DNA of 64,000 nucleotides from Actinoplanes sichuanensis (lineage in GTDB: Bacteria > Actinomycetota > Actinomycetes > Mycobacteriales > Micromonosporaceae): the NCBI RefSeq assembly GCF_033097365.1, contig NZ_AP028461.1:5456001-5520000 (forward strand). Direction: 5' to 3'. Below the pieces are notes generated by a model that ran no database searches, was not told the origin of the DNA, and worked only from the letters and a program-made list of their open reading frames with translations. The translations under genes were made by a program, and so were the position numbers. Shown here piece by piece: positions 42,660 to 51,495 of the stretch. Every line of letters starts with the position of its first letter. The stretch's first letter is position 1.

Positions 42660-44777
42660 CTAGGGGGTGGGGAACTCCTCCTCCGGCCGATCCTTCATGT
42701 AATCGGCGAGAGTCTCGTAGACGGCCGGGTTCACGATGCCGTGTGACATCCGGTCGGTGTGCGCGGCCCAGTCGGGGTTGGCCAGGTATCCAGCGACGAC
42801 CAGGTCGCGGGTGCCGACGACCAGGGCGGCCGTCTTGTCGCTGTCGGTGGTGCCGGTCTTGCCGAACACCGGGTGTCCGACCACGCTGCGGACCTGCGGA
42901 GCGGTCGATCCGCCGCAACTGCCGAGCTGGGCGCGGTCGCCGACCGGGCAGCGAGCCGCGTCGAGGGCCTTGCGGGCGACGTCCTTGGTGGTGGCGCGGG
43001 TGCACGTCGACTTCCCGGTGTCGATCTTGGTGCCGTCGGCGGTGGTGATCTGCTGGATCGGGGTGGGCGCGCAGTACATGCCGTCGGCGGCCAGGGTGGC
43101 GTAGGCGTTCGCGATGTCCAGCGGCGTGGACGCCGAGACACCGAGGCTGAAGGCGCCCCACTCGTGCGCCTGAGCCGGGTCATTCGCCCGGGTCGCGTCG
43201 TCGGCCGACCGGAACTGCACACCGAACCGCTTGGCCACGGCCACCACGTTCTCCGCGCCGGCCCGCTCCTGCAGCGGAATGAAGTAGGTGTTCACCGACC
43301 GCCCGAACCCGGTCCACATGTTGAAGTTCCCGGCCTCGCTCGCCGACGCGTTGCTCGGGCAGTAGTAGCCGTCGCATCCGGCCGGTGCGGCCGAGTCGAG
43401 GTAGCGGGACTTGTAGCGCTGCGGCGAGTAGATGGTGGTGTCCAGGCCCATGCCCTTCTCCAGGGCGGCGACCATGGTGAACATCTTGAACACCGAGCCG
43501 GCCTGGTAACCGGGGACGCCGGTGCTGCCGGTGATGATCGGGTTCGTGGTGTTCGGGTAGGTGCCGCGGATCCCCTCGCGGGCCTGATCCGGGTTCGACG
43601 ACAGTTTGTTCTGCGGGTGCTCGGCGTCGTCGATCTTGAACTTGCGGTTCGCGGCGAGCGCCCGGACCTCGCCGGTGCCGGGCTCGACGGCGGCCAGCAT
43701 CAACGCGTTCTGGCTGGTGTCGGCGATGTGCTCGGTGACCCGCTTACGCGCCGCGGACTGCGCCTCGAGGTCGAGGGTGGTGACGATCCGGTATCCACCG
43801 CTCTTCAGGAGGCGCTCCCGGTCGTACGTCGTCTCGCCGAACGCCGACTGCTCGAGCCACCACCGGTAGAAGTAGTCGCAGAAGAAGCCCCAGTGGTTCT
43901 TGGCGACCGACACGCAGCCCCGGCTGGGCCGCTTCGCGGTGCGCGCCACCTTCTCCTTCTTCGCCTCCGCACCCTGGGCGGCGGTGATCTGCCCGAGGTC
44001 GACCATGTTGTCGATGATGTAGTCGCGACGGGCCACCGCCTGCGGGTAGCCGGTCTCGGTGGTCGGGTCGAACGCGGTCGGCGCCTTCACCATGCCGGCC
44101 AGCAGCGCGGCCTCGCCGATCGACAGGTCGGCCGGCTTCTTGCCGTAGTAGACCTGGCTCGCCGCGTTCACCCCGTAGGCGCCGTTGCCGAACGGAGCCA
44201 TGTTCAGATAGCGCTCCAGAATCTGCTGCTTGGACAGCTCTTTCTCGACCTGGATCGCATACTTCATCTCGTTCAGTTTCCGCTCGGCGGTGTCCTTGGT
44301 GGCGTTCACCACCTCCTGCGGATCAGTGGTCGAATAGGCGAGAGCCATCCGCACGTATTGCATGGTCAGGGTGGAGGCGCCCTGCTTGCCGCCGCCCTGG
44401 TTGTTGTTCACGAATGCGCGGGCCACACCTTTCAGGTCGACCCCGTTGTGCTCGTAGAACTTGTGGTCCTCGGCGGCGACGATCGCGCCCTGGATGTTCT
44501 CGGACATCTGTGACAGCGGCACGTCGCTGCGGAACTCGTCGTACATCAGCGCGATCTGGGTCTTGCCGTCCGACGCATACACCCGGGAGACCTGCGGCGA
44601 CGACTGCTCGACCAGCGCCGGGGGCAGCTCACCCAACTCCTCCGCACCGGCCTTGGCCGCCAGCCCGGACATCGCGACCGCCGGGAAGGACGCCGCGGCG
44701 ACCACGAGACCGGCTATCAGGCCGCAGGTGGTCAGGATTGCCACGCTGCGGACGACACGACGTTCAGGAACAGGCAT
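42660..44777 (-). CDS. Class A penicillin-binding protein (bifunctional transglycosylase/transpeptidase)
   Basis: This protein of about 705 residues has one N-terminal membrane helix. The glycosyltransferase domain (about 80-250) has catalytic Glu in VAAEDHKFYEHNGVDL and the KQGASTLTMQYV motif; the transpeptidase domain has SVFK (nucleophile), SVN (GRSVNTYF) and KTGTT. It polymerises and cross-links peptidoglycan outside the membrane. ATG 44777 and GTG 44789 are both possible starts. The TAG stop is 42660-42662, inside the IS target duplication; the pre-insertion sequence would have had the same stop. Confidence 0.93.
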   Translation of the reverse strand: MPVPERRVVRSVAILTTCGLIAGLVVAAASFPAVAMSGLAAKAGAEELGELPPALVEQSSPQVSRVYASDGKTQIALMYDEFRSDVPLSQMSENIQGAIVAAEDHKFYEHNGVDLKGVARAFVNNNQGGGKQGASTLTMQYVRMALAYSTTDPQEVVNATKDTAERKLNEMKYAIQVEKELSKQQILERYLNMAPFGNGAYGVNAASQVYYGKKPADLSIGEAALLAGMVKAPTAFDPTTETGYPQAVARRDYIIDNMVDLGQITAAQGAEAKKEKVARTAKRPSRGCVSVAKNHWGFFCDYFYRWWLEQSAFGETTYDRERLLKSGGYRIVTTLDLEAQSAARKRVTEHIADTSQNALMLAAVEPGTGEVRALAANRKFKIDDAEHPQNKLSSNPDQAREGIRGTYPNTTNPIITGSTGVPGYQAGSVFKMFTMVAALEKGMGLDTTIYSPQRYKSRYLDSAAPAGCDGYYCPSNASASEAGNFNMWTGFGRSVNTYFIPLQERAGAENVVAVAKRFGVQFRSADDATRANDPAQAHEWGAFSLGVSASTPLDIANAYATLAADGMYCAPTPIQQITTADGTKIDTGKSTCTRATTKDVARKALDAARCPVGDRAQLGSCGGSTAPQVRSVVGHPVFGKTGTTDSDKTAALVVGTRDLVVAGYLANPDWAAHTDRMSHGIVNPAVYETLADYMKDRPEEEFPTP

Positions 44778-44905
44778 TCCGGTATTCACTCCACTCAGGC
44801 TAACGAGCAGGAACGGCAACGTTCAGGGTTAGGGAAATCCGTCACATGCGGTATCCCGGAACGGAGTTGCGCAAACCTGTAGGCAGGCTGAGAAACGGCT
44901 ATGAA

Positions 44906-45961
44906 TCATCCGCCGGTGATGCTCCAGTGCCACGCCTCCGACGGGAGGTTCACGAAGCCGTATTCGGCGGCGTGGGCGGTCATCCACTCGAACGCCTTGC
45001 TCTTGCGGGTCAGCGTCCTGCCGCCGGAGGTGACGTCCACGGCCAGGCCGATCTCGTGCAGCGAGCGGCCCGGGATCGCGGTCGGCACCCGGCACGACGA
45101 GGCGGGGGCGGTCCAGACGTCCGGGCAGCCGTTGATCGTACGCAGCTCGATCTGCCGCTCCTTGGTACGGAAACCGCCGCCGGACAGCGCGATGCCGTCG
45201 GCCTTCGCGTCGTCGATCAGGCGCTTGAAGGCGTACGCGATGTTCTTGTGCACCGTCGTGCCGTACACGCTGGTGGTGTCGGCGACGGTGAAGACCGGCC
45301 GGACCTCGTCGACGACGCTGCGGCTGATCGTGGCCGCCTGGGCGGCATAACCGGCCGCCGTGCCGGCCGTGGCGATCCGGTTCTGGGTCTGCTCGACGGC
45401 CGCCGAGGTCTGGCCGACCGAGGCCAGCGAGTTGACCACCGCCGAGGTGGTGACCCCGGCGATCTTCTTCGCCGAGCGCAGCTCGGCGGCGGCCTGGTGC
45501 AGGCGGGTCCGGCGGGCGTCGCGCACGGTCGTGGCCGCGGTCACCGCCCGCTTGGCCCGGGCGATGGCGGCGTTGTTGCGGGGCTTCTGCTTCGACTGCC
45601 GGGCCAGCGCGTTCTTCGCGTCGGTGAGCGCACGCTCGGCCGACTTGAGCTTCTCGAACACCGCGGCGTGCCCGGCGGCCACGGTGGCCAGCTTCTTCTG
45701 CGCGCCGACACTCGCCTTCTGGGCCTTGGTCGCGTCGGCGCTGCGCTTCTTCAGGTCGGCCTGCTGTTTGACGAGCGTGGCCCGCAGGTTCGCCATCGTC
45801 GCGTCAGCGGTCAGGCTCCGGTACATCAGACTCGCGTAGTTCTTCGCGACGCCGGGCACCGCGGCCTGCGCCGCTCCCGGCGCGGCGGCCACGGGCGCGA
45901 GGCTCCCGAGGGTCAGGGCCGCAGCGGCGATGAGACGGATTCCACGGTTGCGCTTCTTCAC
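44906..45961 (-). CDS. M15-family D,D-carboxypeptidase-like secreted protein
   Basis: This 351-residue protein starts at GTG 45961 (GGAG 9 bases upstream); TTG 45979 is less likely. A signal peptide (GIRLIAAAALTLGSLAPVAA) is followed by a long Lys/Ala-rich coiled coil (about 50-195). The C-terminal VanY/M15B domain has GFRTKERQIEL, zinc ligands in GRSLHEIGLAVDV, and SEAWHWSITGG. It should trim peptidoglycan stem peptides, with the coiled coil as spacer. It is encoded just upstream of the PBP on the same strand, 128 bp apart. Confidence 0.9.
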   Translation of the reverse strand: MKKRNRGIRLIAAAALTLGSLAPVAAAPGAAQAAVPGVAKNYASLMYRSLTADATMANLRATLVKQQADLKKRSADATKAQKASVGAQKKLATVAAGHAAVFEKLKSAERALTDAKNALARQSKQKPRNNAAIARAKRAVTAATTVRDARRTRLHQAAAELRSAKKIAGVTTSAVVNSLASVGQTSAAVEQTQNRIATAGTAAGYAAQAATISRSVVDEVRPVFTVADTTSVYGTTVHKNIAYAFKRLIDDAKADGIALSGGGFRTKERQIELRTINGCPDVWTAPASSCRVPTAIPGRSLHEIGLAVDVTSGGRTLTRKSKAFEWMTAHAAEYGFVNLPSEAWHWSITGG

Positions 45962-46062
45962 CGGGCGTACGCTCCTCAAGCTCAGTCGTCAGTGCGGTTC
46001 CGACTGTGCGCAGCGGGAGGTGCGATTACGGCCCGGTCGAAGTGCGGATCGGTTGCACGGCT

Positions 46063-47310
46063 CTATCCGGCGGTGAGTCGCCCCACCAGGGAGTGCGCGG
46101 CCGCCGTGGCCAGCCCCCGGTCGTAGGTGACCACGAACTCGAACTGCCGGTCCGGGTCCGCGCCGGTGTCGCCCAGGTCGAAGGCCATCAGGGCGGCCGA
46201 CGTGTGCGCGCCGAGCACCACCACGGTCCACTCCCGGGCGAGCGGATCGTCCGGTTTCAGCGCGGCGCCGCGGACTCCGGGCGCCGGGGCGGGCGGCATG
46301 CCGACTCCGAGCGCGGCGACGAACGGCAGTCGCGCGGCCAGCTCGGTGAACCGTCGGGACGTCGACGGCCGGAAGAACCTGAAGTCCTCGAACGCGGCCA
46401 GCACGACCGGCGGCACGCTCGCCTCCAGCGCCATCAGCTCCAGCGTCTTGGACACCGGCACGAGCAGGTGCTTGGGCGCGTGCCGGATCCGGCGACCGGC
46501 GCCGATCAGCTGGTACGGGGTGGCCGCCAGCGCCGCGCCGATCGGCCGGGCCGCGAACCGTCCGGGCAGGGACACCGACGGCGGGAAGACCCGGTCGCCG
46601 CGCCCCCACAACCAGCCCTGCCCCAGGGTGGCGCCGAGCACCTGGGCCCGGATCAGGTCGTCCGGGGTCTCGATGCCCTCGGCGACCACCTCCGCCCCGG
46701 CCTGCTCGGCGTAGGCGCGGACCGCCCCGGCCACCGCCACGGTCGCCGGGTCCTTGACCGTACGCAGCAGTTTCAGGTCGAGTTTGACCACCTCGGGCCG
46801 CAGCAGCGGGATGAAGGCCAACGACTCCGGGTGCACACCCACGTCGTCCAGGGCGATGGCGCACCCGGCCGCCCGCAGCTGCTCGGCCCCGGCGAGCACT
46901 CCGGCCAGGTCCGCGGCCAGCGCCCGCTCGGTGATCTCCACGACCACCTGCACGTGCGCGGGCCGGGTGGCGAGCACCTCCAGGACGACGTCGCGCCGCC
47001 GGGTCAGCGTGTCCGGCTCCAGGTTGACGAAGAGCGTCATCGGCCGGCCGTGGGAGAGTCGCTCGGCGTCGGCGAGCGAGGCCCGCAGCGACGCCCGTTC
47101 CAGGTCGGCGAGCCGTCCGGTGGCCCGGGCGGTGTCCAGCAGCTCGACCGGCGACTGCCAGCCGGAGTCGGCGGGCGCCCGCAGCAGCGCCTCGAAGGCC
47201 GGCACCACGCCGCTGTCCACGTCGACGAACGGTTGATAGACGCAGTGCAACAGCCCGTCGCGGAGGAGTGCGTCGAGACTGATGCGGTGGACGGTGCTCG
47301 TGGAACTCAC
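46063..47310 (-). CDS. EAL-DICT protein, putative c-di-GMP phosphodiesterase
   Basis: This 415-residue protein starts at GTG 47310. Residues 10-245 form an EAL domain with FEALLR, TLFVNLEP, VEITER, IALDDVG, VVKLDLKLL, VAEGIET and LGQGWLWG, so the metal- and substrate-binding residues are kept, but the loop-6 DFGTGYSS is replaced by DVGVHPES. The C-terminal 150 residues (APKHLLVPVSKTLELMALE, AAFEDFRFFRPSTSRRF) match a DICT sensory domain. It probably degrades or merely binds c-di-GMP; a GGDEF protein is encoded at 11.2-12.7 kb. Confidence 0.88.
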   Translation of the reverse strand: MSSTSTVHRISLDALLRDGLLHCVYQPFVDVDSGVVPAFEALLRAPADSGWQSPVELLDTARATGRLADLERASLRASLADAERLSHGRPMTLFVNLEPDTLTRRRDVVLEVLATRPAHVQVVVEITERALAADLAGVLAGAEQLRAAGCAIALDDVGVHPESLAFIPLLRPEVVKLDLKLLRTVKDPATVAVAGAVRAYAEQAGAEVVAEGIETPDDLIRAQVLGATLGQGWLWGRGDRVFPPSVSLPGRFAARPIGAALAATPYQLIGAGRRIRHAPKHLLVPVSKTLELMALEASVPPVVLAAFEDFRFFRPSTSRRFTELAARLPFVAALGVGMPPAPAPGVRGAALKPDDPLAREWTVVVLGAHTSAALMAFDLGDTGADPDRQFEFVVTYDRGLATAAAHSLVGRLTAG

Positions 47311-47345
47311 CAACCACCTATCGGCACCCGGACCGCACCGCTGAG

Positions 47346-48317
47346 TCAGTCGTCGATCACGTCACCCAGCGGTCGGCGCGGGGTGGACACCGTCGGGCGG
47401 CCGTATCCGGCGCGCAGCACCATCTGCGCCCACACGCCGGAACCGGTGTCGCTGAGCTGTTCCCGGATCGCCGGGATCTCGACCGGCTGGCTGATCGGGG
47501 TGGTCGCCAGGTTGTGCCAGGTCGCGGTGAGCAGCACGCGCTGCAGCGCCTGCCCGGCCCGGAGCCAGGCCGGATGGTCGTCGCCCGCGGTGGCCAGGAC
47601 CATGATCACCGGGTACGGCTCGAACGCCTCGGCAGGCCGGGCCGGGCTGGGTTGCAGCAGCCCGAAGTCGCGGATCGGCATCGTCTCCAGTGCGTCCCAC
47701 GGCCCGACGGCGGTCTGCGGGACCCCGTCCCGGTGCGGTAGCCGATGGGTCGTCCAGCGGGCCAGTTCCGCCCGGTATCCGCCGGTGGCGCGCAGCCGCC
47801 GGTCGGCGACCTGGGAGAGGGCGATGATCGCGTTGCGACTGACCGGGTCGGCCACGGTCAGGGTGGCCTGCTCGACGGCGGCCGCGGCGGTCATGCTCTC
47901 CACGATGTCGGCCGGGATGACCGCCCGGGCGAACGGCTGCCGGTTGGTGTGCCGGTGCTCGATCGCGGCGGCCAGGCGGAGCACGTCGCCGGGAGCCGGG
48001 ACGGTGTCGCCGACGGTCACCCGGGCGACCAGGTCGGGCTGGTCCGGGTCGGGGAAGTAGGCGGGTGCGGGCAGCCGGCCCTCGGCCCGTAGTCGCAGGC
48101 GCAGGTTGAACACGGCCGCCCCGACACTGATCATCAGCTCCCGGCCGCCGGGGTCCAGCACGTCGAGGCGCCGGCCCGGATCGGCGAGGACGTCGACGAC
48201 GCCGGCACCGATCCGGAACCGCCAGGGCTGGCTGTTGTGCAGGGACGGGGCGAGGGTGGCCGCCCGTACGCACTCCTCCAGGAGGAGCCGCTGCTGCACG
48301 CTGTCATCGACGATCAT
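47346..48317 (-). CDS. Acg-like nitroreductase-family protein
   Basis: This 323-residue protein starts at ATG 48317 after GGGAGG. It has the double nitroreductase half arrangement of mycobacterial Acg: AATLAPSLHNSQPWRFRIG at the N-terminus, EHRHTNRQPF, and a second half with TATWHNLATTPISQPVEI. Acg proteins bind FMN but may lack reductase activity, and belong to dormancy/hypoxia regulons in mycobacteria. It is 35 bp upstream of the EAL-DICT gene on the same strand. Confidence 0.88.
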   Translation of the reverse strand: MIVDDSVQQRLLLEECVRAATLAPSLHNSQPWRFRIGAGVVDVLADPGRRLDVLDPGGRELMISVGAAVFNLRLRLRAEGRLPAPAYFPDPDQPDLVARVTVGDTVPAPGDVLRLAAAIEHRHTNRQPFARAVIPADIVESMTAAAAVEQATLTVADPVSRNAIIALSQVADRRLRATGGYRAELARWTTHRLPHRDGVPQTAVGPWDALETMPIRDFGLLQPSPARPAEAFEPYPVIMVLATAGDDHPAWLRAGQALQRVLLTATWHNLATTPISQPVEIPAIREQLSDTGSGVWAQMVLRAGYGRPTVSTPRRPLGDVIDD

Positions 48318-48361
48318 CACGGCCTCCCGGGGCTGGCGTTGCTCTCGACGACTCCGAGTGT

Positions 48362-48384
48362 TCGCCGGATGCACCCTCCGGCGA
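48362..48384 (-). terminator. Hairpin after the subtilase gene
   Basis: TCGCCGGA (48362-48369) pairs exactly with TCCGGCGA (48377-48384) around a 7-base loop, 31 bp past the leftward subtilase stop and before the nitroreductase start. Confidence 0.7.
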
Positions 48385-48415
48385 GAGGGCCGTTGGACCC
48401 GCCCGGAGGGGCCGC

Positions 48416-50173
48416 TCAGACGCAGGGGGTGGTGCCGTTCCAGTTCTCCACCGTGGCGTACGCCCACAGGGTCCCCTCATCGGGCAGGGTGACGACCCGG
48501 TTCGCGGTCTCGGCGCACTCCCGGTCCTTCTCCACGGTGGACCAGCCGCCCAGGGTCAGTTTGAAGTTCACCGTGGTTCCCGGCGTGACCCCGGCCAACT
48601 GGATCCGCCAGGCCGGGGTACCGGTCCCGTCCCACGAGGTGCGCCGGTAGCGCATGGCCTTGACCGCACCCGGATCCCAGTCGGGCCGTCCGGTGCCGAG
48701 AACCGACAGGTCACCGGCCAGATGGACCGGGCCCGGAGTGTCCGCGGGGACGGTCAGGTCGACGATCGCCGCCGATCCGGCGCAGACCCGGCACTCGCTG
48801 CCGGAGATCATCCGGGCCACGTCGATCAGGCCACCGCCGATCGGGTACGGGCTGTTGTACCACCCTCCACCGAGTGGCAGCCGGTGCGCCCCGGCCGCCA
48901 GGCTCTCACTCACCTGGGCCGGGGTGAGGCCGGGGCGGCGGGACAGCAGCAGGGCGACCGCCCCGGAGACGTGCGCGGCGGCCTGGCTGGTGCCGCGCAT
49001 GACGGCGTACGTGTCACCGGCCGGCTCCCGGGCTCCGGCGTCGACGGTCGACAGCACCCGGTGCGCGGGATCGTTGTTGCGCCAGTAACCCCACCCGCCG
49101 GGCGCGGCCACCTCGACCGTGTCGCCGTAGTTGGAGTACGACGCCAGGTACCCGTCGTCCCCGGTGGCGCCGACCGTGATGACGCCGTCGCAGTTGGCCG
49201 GGTGGTAGGCGGCGGCGTCGGCGGCGGAGTTCCCGGCCGACACGACCACGCTCGCGCCGCGGGACATCGCCTTGTCGACGGCCGCCTGCAGGGTCGGACC
49301 ACACGGCCCGTACCCGCCCAGGCTCATGTTGATCACCCGGGCCGGAGTGGTGTTGATCGGCGCACCGGGGACCGGCGCACCGGAGGCCCAGACGATGGCG
49401 TCGGCGATGTCGGAGTCCAGGCCGCCACAGGTGCCCAGGACCCGTACCGGCTGGATCCGGGCCTTGGGCGCGATCCCGGCGACGCCGATGCCGTTGTCCC
49501 GGACCGCGGCGATGATGCCCGCGATGTGGGTGCCGTGCCAGCTGCTCGGCGAGAACGCGGTGGCCCCGCAGTCGCCCTCGTCGTTCCAGTCGCCGGGGTC
49601 ACCGGCGTCGCCGTCGCGGCCGTCACCGTCGGCGGTGTTCGCGGCGTCGGCGATGAAGTCGTAGCCGGCCACCAGGTTGGGCGTGAGGTCGGCGTGCGGG
49701 CGGATGCCGGTGTCGAGCACGGCCACCGTCACACCGCTGCCGTCGGCACCGGTGTCCCATGCCTCGTCGACGCGGAAGGCGCTGTCGGTCTGGCCGTACA
49801 CCTGCCAGAGCGGCCACTGCTCGCCGTAGCGCGGGTCGTCCGGGGTGGAGGTGCGGGCGACCGGGAGGTCCGGTTCGACCGAGGCGACGCCGGGCGCGGC
49901 GGCCAACTCGGCCATGAACGCGCGGGCGCCGGCGGCGTCCAGAGGTTCATCGGCCCGGACCGTCTCGCCGCCGGTGGCGAGGGTGCGCACGCCGGACACC
50001 GCGGCGGCCGCCCCCGGCTCGGGTGTGACGATGAACGAACTGTAGAGCCGGCCGTCCTGCAGGCCGTCGGCGGCGACCGGCGCCGCGGACACCGGACCGG
50101 TCGGCACCGCCATCGGAACGAACCCGCACATCGCCGCGGTGAGCAGCGCGATCGTGCGTCGACGCCGTCCCAT
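48416..50173 (-). CDS. Secreted S8 subtilase with C-terminal starch-binding-like domain
   Basis: This 585-residue protein starts at ATG 50173 (GAGGAGG). It has a signal peptide (1-31), an inhibitor-like propeptide (to about 115), and a subtilisin domain with D154 (VAVLDTGI), H213 (WHGTHIAG), oxyanion Asn in VVSAGNS and S396 (RGTSQAAAHVSG). The usual GTSMAAPHV is altered to GTSQAAAHV. The last 110 residues (VPADTPGPVHLAGDLSVLGT, FKLTLGGWSTVEKDRECAET) resemble CBM20-type starch-binding modules, here as an unusual protease appendage. Cys-rich loops suggest disulfides. Confidence 0.92.
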   Translation of the reverse strand: MGRRRRTIALLTAAMCGFVPMAVPTGPVSAAPVAADGLQDGRLYSSFIVTPEPGAAAAVSGVRTLATGGETVRADEPLDAAGARAFMAELAAAPGVASVEPDLPVARTSTPDDPRYGEQWPLWQVYGQTDSAFRVDEAWDTGADGSGVTVAVLDTGIRPHADLTPNLVAGYDFIADAANTADGDGRDGDAGDPGDWNDEGDCGATAFSPSSWHGTHIAGIIAAVRDNGIGVAGIAPKARIQPVRVLGTCGGLDSDIADAIVWASGAPVPGAPINTTPARVINMSLGGYGPCGPTLQAAVDKAMSRGASVVVSAGNSAADAAAYHPANCDGVITVGATGDDGYLASYSNYGDTVEVAAPGGWGYWRNNDPAHRVLSTVDAGAREPAGDTYAVMRGTSQAAAHVSGAVALLLSRRPGLTPAQVSESLAAGAHRLPLGGGWYNSPYPIGGGLIDVARMISGSECRVCAGSAAIVDLTVPADTPGPVHLAGDLSVLGTGRPDWDPGAVKAMRYRRTSWDGTGTPAWRIQLAGVTPGTTVNFKLTLGGWSTVEKDRECAETANRVVTLPDEGTLWAYATVENWNGTTPCV

Positions 50174-50499
50174 CTCGATCCTCCTCGGAAAGATCTTGCT
50201 CCTATTGCAAGAACAATCAGGCTCTTACCCGAAGGAGGCTGGCCCGACATCAGCGCCGGGTCAATGGCGCAGAACACGATCAATGCGGCCGGAAACGGTT
50301 ACAGCCCATTAAATCGGCCTACTGAACTGGTGTTATGAAATGAATGAAAACATCTCGATGGAATTCAGGAGCCGCGAAACACGGCGGCAAACTGTCCCGA
50401 ACATCACTGCAAGAAGTTGCGTAAAAGGTTTAGCCAGGCGTCGGTGTATCAGGGCGAGGGCACCGCCCGGCATGATGATCCCGGCACAGGAGGGGCGCG
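50174..50499. promoter_or_regulatory. 326-bp divergent region with two TTGC/GCAA palindromes
   Basis: This AT-richer region lies between the subtilase and the MarR regulator. TCTTGC-N7-GCAAGA is at 50194-50212, just before the subtilase ribosome site, and GCAAGAAGTTGC (GCAA-N4-TTGC) at 50409-50420, about 80 bp before the MarR gene. Both could be operators, and shared half-sites hint at one regulator. No gene is visible. The assignment to MarR is inference. Confidence 0.35.
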
Positions 50500-50994
50500 A
50501 TGGGCGAGCAGGCAGAGATCACGACGGCTGGGGACGCGGCGAACCACGAGCTGGTCCTCGCGTTCGGCCGATTGCAGGGGGCGGCGAACCGGCTCGAATA
50601 CATTCTCGGCCGGGCGCTCGAGGAGGAGTGCGGCATCAGCCACCTGATGTTCGAGGTTCTGCTCATCCTCGGCCGGGCCGGCGACGCCGGCTTGTCGATG
50701 CGGTCGATCGCCCAGGAGCAGGTGTTGACCACCGGCGGCGCCACCCGCCTGGTCGACCGGATGGAGGCGGCCGGCCTGGTGGAACGCGCGGCCGACCCGG
50801 CCGACCGGCGCGGCACGTTGGTCCGGCTGACGCCGGAGGGCGAGACCACGGTGGTACGGGCGGCGCAGGTGCACGTGACGAACATCCGCCGTTACTTCGT
50901 CGAGCCGCTCCCGGCCGACCACCGCACCCGTTTCGCCGAGGACCTGCGCCTGCTCAGCCACTCGGCCCGCGACGCTCTCCCCCGCCTCCGATAG
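50500..50994 (+). CDS. MarR-family transcriptional regulator
   Basis: This 164-residue regulator starts at ATG 50500 after GGAGGGG. It shows the winged-helix pattern: ISHLMFEVLLILGRAGDAGL, QEQVLTTGGATRLVDRMEAA, GLVERAADPADRRGTLVRLT, and the C-terminal dimerisation helix. It is divergent from the subtilase gene and may control it or itself. The effector is unknown. Confidence 0.92.
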   Translation: MGEQAEITTAGDAANHELVLAFGRLQGAANRLEYILGRALEEECGISHLMFEVLLILGRAGDAGLSMRSIAQEQVLTTGGATRLVDRMEAAGLVERAADPADRRGTLVRLTPEGETTVVRAAQVHVTNIRRYFVEPLPADHRTRFAEDLRLLSHSARDALPRLR

Positions 50995-51069
50995 CGATGG
51001 CCAGAACCCGTTGAGGTGCGGCTCGACGGCCACTGTCCGGTGCCGGTGGACCGTACTTGGATCGTCGGT

Positions 51070-51495
51070 ATGTCTGTTCTTGTTCCGCTGCTCATCGGGG
51101 TCGTCTACGTCCTGCTGAGCTCGCTGATCCCGGAGCCGCACCGACGGCCGTTCAACGCGATCATGGTGGCCGGAGCCGGCGCCGCCTATCTCAGCGGCGG
51201 CGGCCTCGGCGTGGGCGAGGTGCTGTTCACCTCGGTCATGGCGCTCGTGGCCTACCGCGGGCTGACGTCCTGGCGGTTCATCGGCCTCGGCTGGCTGCTG
51301 CACACCGCCTGGGACGTCGTGCACCACCTGCGCGGCGAGCCGATCCTGCCGTTCGACCACGGCTCGTCGTTCGGCTGCGCGATCTGCGACCCGGTGATCG
51401 CGCTGTGGTGCCTGGCCGGGGGGCCGTCGTTCGGCACGATGACCGGGTGGCTGCGTCAGTCGGTGTGGATCGGCAGGCGCATCCGGACCCGGTAG
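51070..51495 (+). CDS. DUF6010-like membrane protein
   Basis: This 141-residue protein starts at ATG 51070; GTG starts at 51049 and 51016 are in frame. It has four membrane segments (VLVPLLIGVVYVLLSSLIP; FNAIMVAGAGAAYLSGGGLG; VLFTSVMALVAYRGL; FIGLGWLLHTAWDVVHHL). The HTAWDVVHHLRGEPILPFD motif with several His residues is typical of the family, whose role is unknown. Its 3' end overlaps the convergent kinase gene by 40 bp. Confidence 0.8.
   Translation: MSVLVPLLIGVVYVLLSSLIPEPHRRPFNAIMVAGAGAAYLSGGGLGVGEVLFTSVMALVAYRGLTSWRFIGLGWLLHTAWDVVHHLRGEPILPFDHGSSFGCAICDPVIALWCLAGGPSFGTMTGWLRQSVWIGRRIRTR

Noticed and set aside
42759..44513. 584-residue frame antisense to the PBP gene
   Set aside because: Val/Arg/Gly/His shadow composition; the PBP on the other strand is unambiguous.
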